From: Bacteriovoracaceae bacterium
GTDB taxonomy: Bacteria > Bdellovibrionota > UBA1018
Assembly (NCBI GenBank): GCA_947500275.1
Contig: CANMSW010000132.1
Location: 1 to 6,560, forward strand
Direction: 5' to 3'
DNA: 6,560 nucleotides
The notes under the pieces were generated by a model. That model saw only the letters and a list, made by a program, of their open reading frames with translations. It was not told the origin of the DNA and did not search any database. Within the stretch, counting starts at the first letter, position 1, and every line of letters begins with the position of its first letter. Shown here one piece after another: positions 1 through 5,566 of the stretch. The translations under genes and the position numbers were made by a program.

Positions 1-831
1 GAACTCGAGATTCCGGAAGGGTCAAACCTGATCGCGAGGGGACGTTCTTTAGAAAGAGACGATCGGGGGCACGCAGAGCTCACCGTTCCTTGGAATTCTT
101 CTGAACGGCTTGTGCCCTTTCAACTGGTCGATGCTTATGGTCAAATTACCGAGTCATCGATCCGCCTCTACGGAACATCGGCTGCCTCATTGATTCGCGC
201 CTCGGATGCGAAAATTTCGGCCAAGTCTGCTTTCGTCGTGGGACTAGGCCCGACCCTCATTCACTACACGGAATCTGGATTGCGACTGACGAATTACCGT
301 TCAACCGCCCTTACAGTAACAGGAGACTACCAGCTCCCAATGAGCGCGAGCGGTAACTGGACGATACAAGGATCGATCTACGGGACAGCAGTGCAAATCC
401 AACAGTCAACTTCAGATGACCCGCGATTTATTGGTGTAAATGGCCGACTCATCTATCGGCTGCCTTTTTCGAGAGAAAGTCTTGAGCTTAAGCTTGCTGC
501 CGGAATTTACTATTTATCAATGATCGTTCCGAGCGAGTCTTTTGGCTTTAAAAACTTGGTAGGCCCACAACTTTACCCGACGATCCGATATCAGATTCCA
601 GGAGTTCTTACTCTCCGAACCTACGTCAAGTACTCTCCGGTAAGTGAACAGTTGAGAATTATGGATCTCGCAAATCGTGAGTTCGCTTACGGTATATCGT
701 TCGCAAGCCCTGCCCTCTTGAAACAGAAGCTCTCCATTAACTACAACCATTCCGACCTGAGCTTGAGCCTATCGGGTATACAGATTTCCAATACCACCGA
801 CAGCGTATCGCTGTCCTTCCTCATTTTCTAA
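1..831 (+). CDS. Partial envelope protein with C-terminal outer-membrane beta-barrel-like domain (5' end missing)
   Basis: The reading frame is open from the first base of the window to the TAA at 829-831, so the true start lies upstream and only the last 276 residues are visible. A GTG at 112 is an internal in-frame codon without a ribosome binding site. The first 55 or so residues are polar and probably form a small beta-rich periplasmic domain. From about residue 75 onward the protein alternates polar and hydrophobic residues with repeated aromatic positions, as in amphipathic membrane strands. The chain ends in ...SLSFLIF, a terminal phenylalanine with hydrophobic residues at alternating positions, which is the classical C-terminal recognition signal for the BAM outer-membrane insertion machinery. 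The inference is an outer-membrane barrel of unknown function. No specific family is recognised. A soluble beta-sandwich surface protein is the main alternative. No T-rich terminator follows. Confidence 0.7.
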   Translation, partial: ELEIPEGSNLIARGRSLERDDRGHAELTVPWNSSERLVPFQLVDAYGQITESSIRLYGTSAASLIRASDAKISAKSAFVVGLGPTLIHYTESGLRLTNYRSTALTVTGDYQLPMSASGNWTIQGSIYGTAVQIQQSTSDDPRFIGVNGRLIYRLPFSRESLELKLAAGIYYLSMIVPSESFGFKNLVGPQLYPTIRYQIPGVLTLRTYVKYSPVSEQLRIMDLANREFAYGISFASPALLKQKLSINYNHSDLSLSLSGIQISNTTDSVSLSFLIF

Positions 832-834
832 TGA

Positions 835-846
835 CTGACCTGTCAG
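835..846. repeat. Short inverted repeat after the barrel gene
   Basis: CTGAC (835-839) and GTCAG (842-846) form a perfect five-base inverted repeat with a two-base centre, just after the stop codon. A further TGACAG at 872-877 can pair with CTGTCA at 840-845, so two mutually exclusive hairpins are possible. There is no following T-tract, so this is not a convincing intrinsic terminator. The rest of 832-927 shows nothing definite. A perfect -35-like TTGACA lies at 871-876 but has no acceptable -10 partner. Confidence 0.25.
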
Positions 847-927
847 GCCCCCCTCAGGGTGTCTAGGTCTTTGACAGCCAGAGGAACTCAAATGCCCGGA
901 TTTCATGACCCGAAGTAGCCGTTGCCG

Positions 928-943
928 TGGCACAGCCTTTGTA
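928..943 (+). promoter_or_regulatory. Possible sigma54 (-24/-12) promoter for the transglutaminase-like gene
   Basis: TGGCAC (928-933), five bases, then TTGTA (939-943) matches the sigma54 consensus TGGCAC-N5-TTGCA at every fixed base except one: the -12 C is a T. The spacing between the two elements is exactly right. It predicts a transcript start near 954, leaving a leader of about 20 bases with AGAGGG (958-963) before the ATG at 975. The GC at -12 is normally strongly conserved, so this is a candidate only. No upstream activator site is identified. Confidence 0.3.
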
Positions 944-974
944 AATCTGAGGGATGAAGAGGGTGCTCCGACCT

Positions 975-1760
975 ATGAACCATCGTGCAAATCTGAACTC
1001 CATCTCCTATGTCCTAACGACGAGCCTTCTCGCTTCTTTCCTTGCGTTCAGTCCGGCTGTACATGCCGCTGATCGAAATGCTCAATCGGCTTATCGTGAT
1101 GCTGTGAACGAGTGCCTTTCGGAGCAGGCAGTGGCTGCGATGCACTGTGAATTTCACCCCGTTGCGGACTTGCCGGAATCACTCAGAGAAAACTACGACC
1201 GCGGGTCAATGACTCAGTTCATCGAGAGTGAGAGTTCCTGGGAAAGTTTACGAACAGAACGGAGTCAGGCTACTGGAGTTCTGGGGCAGCTTCGCGAGTT
1301 AAATCGGCGCGGACAGCAGTGTGGGTTTCTTCCATCCGAGACCCAAAGCTGCACTGTTGAGTACACGAACGACGAAGAGTTCGATCTTTTTGTGCACTTG
1401 ATTCAGCAAAAGACAAATCAAATGGAAAGAGCGGTCCGCCCTCAAGCACGGACCTGTTTTCGAGCCTGTGTTGCTAAGTGCGTGACGAGTGTGACCCTGG
1501 GGTACTTGGAGCGAGAGAATCAAAGCCTGAGTGAATTTTTGAGCTACCGTTATATGAGCACAATCGGAGACCTTTGGGCGCGCGGACGAGGGGAGTGCTC
1601 CGAGATCGCACGGCTTTCAACCGAACTGGGCAGATCGCTTGGGGTCCCCATGCGAAACGTGACGACTTTGTTTCATGAGTTCAACGAAACTAAATTCGGT
1701 GGTCGAACCTACTATCTGGATGCGGCATCGCCGAGCTGCATGTTCTTCGTTCCCCGTTAA
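975..1760 (+). CDS. Secreted cysteine-rich transglutaminase-like protein
   Basis: The protein has 261 residues from ATG 975. The ATG at 954 is in frame and would add seven residues, but its purine-rich stretch directly abuts the codon. For 975, AGAGGG lies 11 bases upstream, and the start also fits the sigma54-like element. Residues 1-31 are a Sec signal peptide: a basic n-region, the hydrophobic core SYVLTTSLLASFLAF, and a likely cut after AVHA. Near the C-terminus, RGECSEIARL...GVPMRNV...HEF...YYLDAAS has the order and spacing of the transglutaminase core, with catalytic candidates Cys208, His234 and Asp249. Such folds include cross-linking enzymes, amidases and cysteine proteases, so the reaction cannot be assigned. 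Eight other cysteines (CxxxCxxxC at 161-169, the pair near 116 and 126, others at 47, 58 and 255) suggest disulfides in the periplasm or outside. The chain ends only 12 residues after the Asp, a compact finish. The N-terminal half is unrecognised. Confidence 0.72.
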   Translation: MNHRANLNSISYVLTTSLLASFLAFSPAVHAADRNAQSAYRDAVNECLSEQAVAAMHCEFHPVADLPESLRENYDRGSMTQFIESESSWESLRTERSQATGVLGQLRELNRRGQQCGFLPSETQSCTVEYTNDEEFDLFVHLIQQKTNQMERAVRPQARTCFRACVAKCVTSVTLGYLERENQSLSEFLSYRYMSTIGDLWARGRGECSEIARLSTELGRSLGVPMRNVTTLFHEFNETKFGGRTYYLDAASPSCMFFVPR

Positions 1761-1844
1761 AAATCCTCAAACTTCTTAGCTTAGACCCACCCTCATCAGG
1801 ATTTGCGATTCTGATGTATTATTGCCCTCTCTATTTCACCCTTC

Positions 1845-1872
1845 ATTCGCGATAACTTGTCTTATCGTGAAT
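1845..1872. repeat. 11-bp inverted repeat (hairpin) downstream of the transglutaminase-like gene
   Basis: ATTCGCGATAA (1845-1855) pairs with TTATCGTGAAT (1862-1872) across a six-base loop, with one G-U wobble and otherwise perfect pairing. It lies 85 bases after the upstream stop codon. What follows is A-rich (TAAAATCAAG), not a T-run, so it is not a standard terminator on the plus strand. It could stabilise the 3' end of the upstream mRNA, be part of the downstream leader, or be a protein-binding palindrome. Confidence 0.5.
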
Positions 1873-2042
1873 AAAATCAAGCCACCCACTTGTGGTGGGA
1901 AGTGAAATACCAGTTCAGCCAGTCCGAGGAGCGAAGAGGATCCGCGCAAGGGGTCGTCAAAACGCAGTCGTTGTGAGTTTATTCGTAGAATCCCTAAAAA
2001 TTTCCTCACTATCCAATGAGTGGATCAACGCCTGAATGGCTT

Positions 2043-2048
2043 AAGGAG
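2043..2048 (+). promoter_or_regulatory. Ribosome binding site fixing the lipoprotein start at 2055
   Basis: AAGGAG at 2043-2048 lies six bases before ATG 2055, which is near-ideal spacing. The earlier in-frame ATG at 2016 has no such site and would put 13 polar residues in front of the signal peptide. This decides the start of the lipoprotein. Confidence 0.75.
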
Positions 2049-2054
2049 AAGCCC

Positions 2055-3319
2055 ATGAAAATGATATCTATTCGTACCACTTTAGCACTCTTGGTCCTCG
2101 GCTCGTCGCTGACTGCAGCCGCGGTCCTGAACGGTTGCTCCACGAAAACGTCCAGTAGCAGCAGTAGCGCACTGGTTTATGGTTATTCTGGAAACGCCGG
2201 AGATTACGCCGATTGGACCGTCGATGGCAACACGCTCTCGGGCGACTGGAAAGTGATCAATGCAACTGGCGGTGTTGCGAAAACGATCACCTTTGACGCT
2301 ACTTGCGGGGACGCCGACGCAACCTTCGGTTACAAAACTTGCACGATTGCTTCAGCTGGAACTTGCACCGATGGCCTAGAAACCTGCGCAGCGGGCGATG
2401 CCCCGACTGCGGGCGGAGTGTTCCATACGTTTGAAGTTCCCGGTGTCGCGCTCATGGTGAAAGGCGAAGGGGAAGGTGAGCAGCTTCACGTAGGATTCTT
2501 GAAAGACACGGATTGCACCGATATCGCCGGCGATTACACGTTCATGAAAACGGCCTTCTTGAGCCGGGATCTCTTCGGAATTTATCGCACGGATGCAGAT
2601 TTCAGTAATGTCACCCACGCGGACTTCGGGCTCGATAACAGCGGCACTGCGATCAACACTCCAGTGATCGAGTACACAACCGGCGCCTCGAACGGTGTTG
2701 AATCTCTGACTGGAACTGGCTGCGACGATGGGGTTAGGACGCGCTCCTTCATTGGCCAGACGGAAATCCTACAACCGTCCGCCTTGCGGCAACGGCAAGT
2801 GGCGCATTCATCGTAGACTTGCCACAAGGCCAAGGTGGGATCGTCGCATTCAAAACTACGAATGCAGCATCTCTTGCTGATTTCGCAGGAAAAACCCTTA
2901 CTGGGATCTCTTTTCCGGATGAAGGTTCGGAGAAGTTGATTGCCGTCACGACCGCGGCAGAGTCGAGCGGCGCGGTTCCGATTACTTCAGTCGCGTTCTC
3001 GGATGACTCAGCCCCAGTGACCGGGCTTTCGTTCAAACCCGTGACGAATACCATTTGGACTGCTTCAGCTCCAAGTTTCCCTAACTTCACGACTCCCGTC
3101 TCGGATTATAGCTCAAATAGTGCACTCGCTACGACTTACGCTACCCCAAGCGCTATCCCGGGCATGTTCGCCGTGGATGGAAACATGGGCTCTGACACTG
3201 CACGTGTTTTTGTCATTGCGATGAAAGTCGATGGGAAACTGATGGCTTTCGGAACAACTTATAACCATCGCACAAGCAACCTTGCTAACTCGGGCGCATT
3301 CATCGTGTTTGAGAAGTGA
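2055..3319 (+). pseudogene. Lipoprotein gene disrupted by a one-base frameshift
   Basis: Starting at ATG 2055, a lipoprotein signal peptide runs to LNGC with the lipidated Cys at residue 28, followed by a serine-rich linker (residues 33-38). The product should be anchored in the inner or outer membrane. The starting frame reads to a stop at 2814-2816, but its last 20 or more residues have lost the composition of the rest. Good coding resumes in the -1 frame: PDGNPTTVRLAATASGAFIVDLPQ reads straight into the segment ending at TGA 3317-3319, with no new start codon or ribosome site. The span of 1265 bases is one short of a multiple of three, so restoring one base gives an intact 421-residue protein. 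The break lies after the -1-frame TAG at 2735-2737, probably at 2738-2760. The protein is rich in Gly, Thr, Ala and Asp, with Cys pairs in the N-terminal half, which suggests an extracellular beta-rich fold. No family is recognised. A sequencing error is the main alternative to a real mutation. Confidence 0.8.
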
Positions 3320-3336
3320 TTTTAATTCAAAAGACG

Positions 3337-3378
3337 AACGTCCTGCATTTGAGTTGAACCCGATGCAGGGCGTTTTTT
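3337..3378 (+). terminator. Intrinsic terminator of the lipoprotein gene
   Basis: CGTCCTGCAT (3339-3348) pairs with ATGCAGGGCG (3363-3372) with one G-U wobble across a 14-base loop. Two more A-T pairs are possible at the base. Six Ts follow (3373-3378), then further T-rich sequence. It lies about 20 bases after the lipoprotein stop. On the minus strand the sequence after the hairpin has only an interrupted T-tract (TTCGTCTTTT), so it might also weakly end the convergent PLP-enzyme transcript, whose stop is about 80 bases away. No other terminator for that gene is seen. Confidence 0.85.
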
Positions 3379-3454
3379 ATTTTAAGACACTCATCAAGCA
3401 AGAAATTAGTTCGCAGAACCTCACTCGTTAAAATAACACTCCATTCACGTCACC

Positions 3455-4780
3455 TCAATCATTCCTGTGCAGCATCAATCGCCACCACCGAGGGGAAGAG
3501 CCTGCCGCGATCACTAAGAGCCGATCGAATGCTGCGATTGTATCCCCTTCGGGGGGGCGCACGATAAGCCTCTGGCCCGCCGGAAAAGCAACGTGAGATG
3601 AGCCCATCAAAAGCTGCTGATTGGGGAGGAGATTCTGAATTCCACCCTCATGAAACCAGGCCTGCGAGAGGCCAGTCGGGTAGAGGACTTCGCCTCCCCA
3701 GGTGGATCCATAAAGGTAATAACCGATCTGAGTATTCGGATTCACGCTGTTCACCCATCCCCACAGAGGGCCGAGCGCTGAAACGAACGGAAACGGCTGA
3801 GTCACTTTCTTCAGGATCGGCACCGCCAGAAACGCCGCGGGCTCAAGCTCGTTGAGTTCACTGTCGTCAAAATGAGTCGGTTTCAAAAGGGCTGAACCCA
3901 AGGCGATCTCGTTGATCGGACTTTTTGAATTCGGATATCGCCAGTACGTGTGGCTGCCTCCGCCGTTCAGAATCCAGCCTGATTCAGGCTCGGAGAAGAG
4001 CGCCCTCAAACGCTCCGTAAATCCCAAGTATCGCTCTTGAACCTTCTCGAACTCGCGGGCGGAAGCCCGCTTTTTGCCAGGCCCAAGTAAAGGCGAAGCA
4101 TGAGAAACATGCCCATCGTAACCCATGAGTCCTGCCACTTGGACCTGAGCACCCGAGTGGGCTTCAATTAGGGTCTTCAGTCCGTCGAGGTCGCGAGGCG
4201 ACTCAAATCCGCCCCGACGCAGACCCACATCAATTTCTAAAACCAGAGAGAGAGAAACTTGCAAACGCTGACTCACGTCTAAGTACTCGGCCAAGCGCTC
4301 GGGGGAATCGATCAACCAATGAACACGCCTCGAGGCGAATGGGAAAGCGCGCAAGAGCTGCTCAGCTGCTGTGCCCGGAATAGGCTTTCCGAGAAGAAGA
4401 TCGGCCTCCGGGAGAAGACTTAAAAGCTCCGATATCATCGACTTTTGAAAGACCATGAATCGCGCATTTCCGGTTTGCTCGGCTATATAAGTCAGAAGGT
4501 CAGGCGAGGGGAGTGATTTAGCTACCCACCGGAGGCCATACTTCCCCTGCATCGGCTTCTGGATGCGCTCCAAATTTCTGCTCAGCGCATCGAGGTCGAT
4601 GATTCCAAAAGATGACGCGGGCTCGATTTGCTGCGTAGCGCTCGCAATCGCTAGGCCGCGAGAATCTTTCGGAGTGAGCGCAAGATCCGGCCGCGCCACC
4701 CTCAGATAAACAGCGCCCAGAACCAAACCGACAAGGAGTACTCCCTGCAAGGGGCGCGAGGAAAAAGTGATTTTCTTCAT
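3455..4780 (-). CDS. Membrane-anchored fold-type III PLP enzyme (D-threonine aldolase/D-serine dehydratase-like, alanine racemase N-terminal domain)
   Basis: The protein has 441 residues from ATG 4780 (MKKITF). A GTG at 4786 would add two residues, and neither start has a strong ribosome site. Motifs follow the DSD1/D-threonine aldolase family order: GIIDLDALSRNL opens the barrel, RWVAKS supplies the presumed PLP-binding lysine (Lys88), LVLEIDVGLRRGG and GLMGYDGH are barrel strands, and LNGGGSHTYW is the phosphate-binding glycine loop. A C-terminal beta domain follows. Related enzymes cleave beta-hydroxy D-amino acids or deaminate D-serine, or racemise amino acids. The substrate here is unknown. 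Unusually, residues 12-28 (LQGVLLVGLVLGAVYLR, after KK and R) form a hydrophobic segment, suggesting a signal anchor and a periplasmic enzyme. Where family members carry a metal-binding PNHxC motif near the C-terminus, this protein has RPPEGD, so the usual His/Cys ligands appear replaced by acidic residues. That alignment is by eye. The gene stands alone, divergent from the Hydin-domain gene. Confidence 0.8.
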   Translation of the reverse strand: MKKITFSSRPLQGVLLVGLVLGAVYLRVARPDLALTPKDSRGLAIASATQQIEPASSFGIIDLDALSRNLERIQKPMQGKYGLRWVAKSLPSPDLLTYIAEQTGNARFMVFQKSMISELLSLLPEADLLLGKPIPGTAAEQLLRAFPFASRRVHWLIDSPERLAEYLDVSQRLQVSLSLVLEIDVGLRRGGFESPRDLDGLKTLIEAHSGAQVQVAGLMGYDGHVSHASPLLGPGKKRASAREFEKVQERYLGFTERLRALFSEPESGWILNGGGSHTYWRYPNSKSPINEIALGSALLKPTHFDDSELNELEPAAFLAVPILKKVTQPFPFVSALGPLWGWVNSVNPNTQIGYYLYGSTWGGEVLYPTGLSQAWFHEGGIQNLLPNQQLLMGSSHVAFPAGQRLIVRPPEGDTIAAFDRLLVIAAGSSPRWWRLMLHRND

Positions 4781-4833
4781 GCTCACAGTTTGACGCAGAT
4801 GACTTAAAAAAGGCTAATTTTTCCTATTTTCTT

Positions 4834-4863
4834 TTGACTCCGATCACAGATCGAGTCGATTCT
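4834..4863 (+). promoter_or_regulatory. Candidate sigma70 promoter for the Hydin-domain gene
   Basis: TTGACT (4834-4839) matches five of six -35 bases. With an 18-base spacer, GATTCT (4858-4863) is a poor -10 (three of six). The start would fall near 4870, giving a leader of about 45 bases. The AT-rich stretch 4806-4835 just upstream could act as an UP element. The TTG inside the -35 is the formal start of a longer reading frame, but this context makes it regulatory rather than coding. Confidence 0.4.
4841..4853. promoter_or_regulatory. Inverted repeat inside the promoter spacer (possible operator)
   Basis: CGATC (4841-4845), ACA, GATCG (4849-4853) is a perfect inverted repeat located exactly between the proposed -35 and -10. 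A further CGATCG occurs at 4870-4875, near the predicted transcript start. A protein bound here would block polymerase and could also affect the divergent PLP-enzyme gene. The repeat arms are short, and GATC-containing palindromes arise easily by chance, so the operator role is inferred from position alone. Confidence 0.3.
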
Positions 4864-4914
4864 GTTCGCGATCGGCAGTCGTTCAAACCACAGTTGCCAG
4901 AAAACCTTGGAGAA

Positions 4915-5301
4915 ATGCGCGCCATGACGAGTCCATTCATTGTGATGACTACTGTACTAGGACTTTCTGTTCCTCAGACACAATCGCTCGCGCGCTTGGA
5001 GCTAAGTGAGTCGTGGCTCGATTTTGGTGAGCTTCAAGTGGGAGACTCTTCAAGTGAAACCGTCGAAATCGAGAACACGGGTGAAGTGTCGGTTCGCATC
5101 GAAGACGTGGATTTCGGTGGGGATGATTCCTTCCAGGTCGATGGCAACGACTGTGAGGGCGTACTTGCGCCCGGTAAATCCTGTGAAATTGAAGTTCAGT
5201 TTGAACCTGAAGAAGCAGGACGATTCCGAGGGGATGTCGAGATTGAAACTCCGATTGGCGACCTCGAGTTTCAAGTCCTTGGGGAAGCGACTACGGATTA
5301 A
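4915..5301 (+). CDS. Small exported acidic protein with one ASPM/SPD-2/Hydin-type Ig-like domain
   Basis: The protein has 128 residues from ATG 4915. GGAG at 4909-4912 is too close to this codon and would suit ATG 4924 slightly better, so the start is uncertain by three residues. The frame is open from 4834, but that part overlaps the promoter. Residues 1-26 (MRAMTSPFIVMTTVLGLSVP...) look like a signal peptide cut after SLA. Residues 32-126 fit the Ig-like domain seen in ASPM, SPD-2 and Hydin, and in bacterial choice-of-anchor D proteins: LDFGELQVGDSSSETVEIENTG opens it, then the conserved C...LAPGKSCEIEVQFEP segment with Cys80 and Cys90, which can form a disulfide, and a closing FQVLGEA strand. 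In bacteria these domains usually come in tandem on large surface proteins and mediate binding. A single free-standing copy is unusual. The mature protein is strongly acidic. It is divergent from the PLP enzyme. Its partner is unknown. Confidence 0.75.
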   Translation: MRAMTSPFIVMTTVLGLSVPQTQSLARLELSESWLDFGELQVGDSSSETVEIENTGEVSVRIEDVDFGGDDSFQVDGNDCEGVLAPGKSCEIEVQFEPEEAGRFRGDVEIETPIGDLEFQVLGEATTD

Positions 5302-5452
5302 GGATCTGATTGAGGGGGCTTAAACTCGAGAACGTTTGAGATCCCCAAAGTCTTCACTGAAGTCCCCATTCATTCGACTCGCTAGACGACATAATATCTC
5401 TTATCGGACGTAACGGCCGAATTCTTAGTCCTTTATAAAACAATCACTTACC

Positions 5453-5480
5453 TTGTTCTGTAAAAATTCATTTGTATTAT
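5453..5480 (+). promoter_or_regulatory. Candidate sigma70 promoter for the downstream lipoprotein gene
   Basis: TATTAT (5475-5480) matches five of six -10 bases and sits in a markedly AT-rich block (5422-5508). TTGTTC (5453-5458) is a half-matching -35 at a 16-base spacing. The transcript would start near 5487, giving a leader of about 80 bases that includes the hairpin at 5517-5553. The preceding 5302-5420 holds only a weak GGATCT (5302-5307)/AGATCC (5339-5344) inverted repeat after the Hydin-domain gene and no clear terminator. Confidence 0.45.
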
Positions 5481-5512
5481 TAAATTAAAAACACAATCCT
5501 CGTTTTAAGAAA

Positions 5513-5553
5513 GGAGCCTGCTCCACGCTCCCTCTCTTAAACCCCGGAGCAGG
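5513..5553 (+). repeat. Leader hairpin with competing GGAGC/GCTCC arms
   Basis: CCTGCTCC (5517-5524) and GGAGCAGG (5546-5553) form a perfect eight-base stem with a 21-base loop. GGAGC also occurs at 5513-5517 and GCTCC at 5520-5524 and 5527-5531, so several alternative pairings are possible. The upstream GGAGC is part of AAAGGAG (5510-5516), a strong Shine-Dalgarno-like sequence with no start codon at a usable distance. The structure sits 13 bases before ATG 5567 and could influence translation of the lipoprotein. Confidence 0.5.
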
Positions 5554-5566
5554 ACTTAATACTCGG

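Larger units (their letters stand above)
1761..2054. other. Intergenic leader-like region upstream of the frameshifted lipoprotein gene
   Basis: This stretch has no plausible coding frame of useful length and no recognisable sigma70 promoter with both boxes. TATTAT at 1817-1822 and TAGAAT at 1986-1991 are -10-like but lack -35 partners. It holds several inverted repeats: 1845-1872 (strong, listed separately), CCACC at 1883-1887 with GGTGG at 1895-1899, and ATCCA (2011-2015) with TGGAT (2021-2025). The last of these places the upstream in-frame ATG at 2016 in its loop. If transcription starts near 1829, the lipoprotein mRNA would have a leader of about 225 bases. No known riboswitch class could be matched by eye. 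Confidence 0.4.

Noticed and set aside
1924..1933. CCGAGGAGCG, identical to the opening of the SAH riboswitch
   Set aside because: The downstream partners needed for that fold (an AGGCUCGG-like arm and a CGCUC pseudoknot arm) do not occur between 1934 and 2054, so the ten-base match is coincidental.
1761..2054. Possible c-di-GMP (GEMM) riboswitch before the lipoprotein
   Set aside because: The conserved GCAAACC and GACGCAAAGC-type core segments are absent.
2720..2760. Programmed -1 ribosomal frameshift
   Set aside because: No slippery heptamer is present, and slipping at the G4 run would meet the TAG at 2735-2737.
2749..3090. Minus-strand open frame of 113 codons
   Set aside because: It lies wholly opposite the lipoprotein coding sequence, has no signals of its own and has shadow-like composition.
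2819..3319. Separate downstream gene of 166 residues
   Set aside because: The formal start is not a well-placed start codon and has no ribosome site. Coding in the same frame extends upstream of it to about 2756, which makes it the 3' part of the frameshifted lipoprotein.
3598..3855. Plus-strand open frame of 85 codons
   Set aside because: It is antisense to the PLP-enzyme gene with its clear family motifs, and is Arg/Pro/Ser-rich as expected of a shadow frame.
4834..4914. TTG start at 4834 for the Hydin-domain gene
   Set aside because: The TTG is the -35-like TTGACT. The added 27 residues are polar and would bury the signal peptide.
5006..5323. Overlapping plus-strand open frame of 105 codons
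   Set aside because: It is out of frame with the recognisable Hydin-type domain. Its Lys/Ser/Arg-rich product has no domain features.
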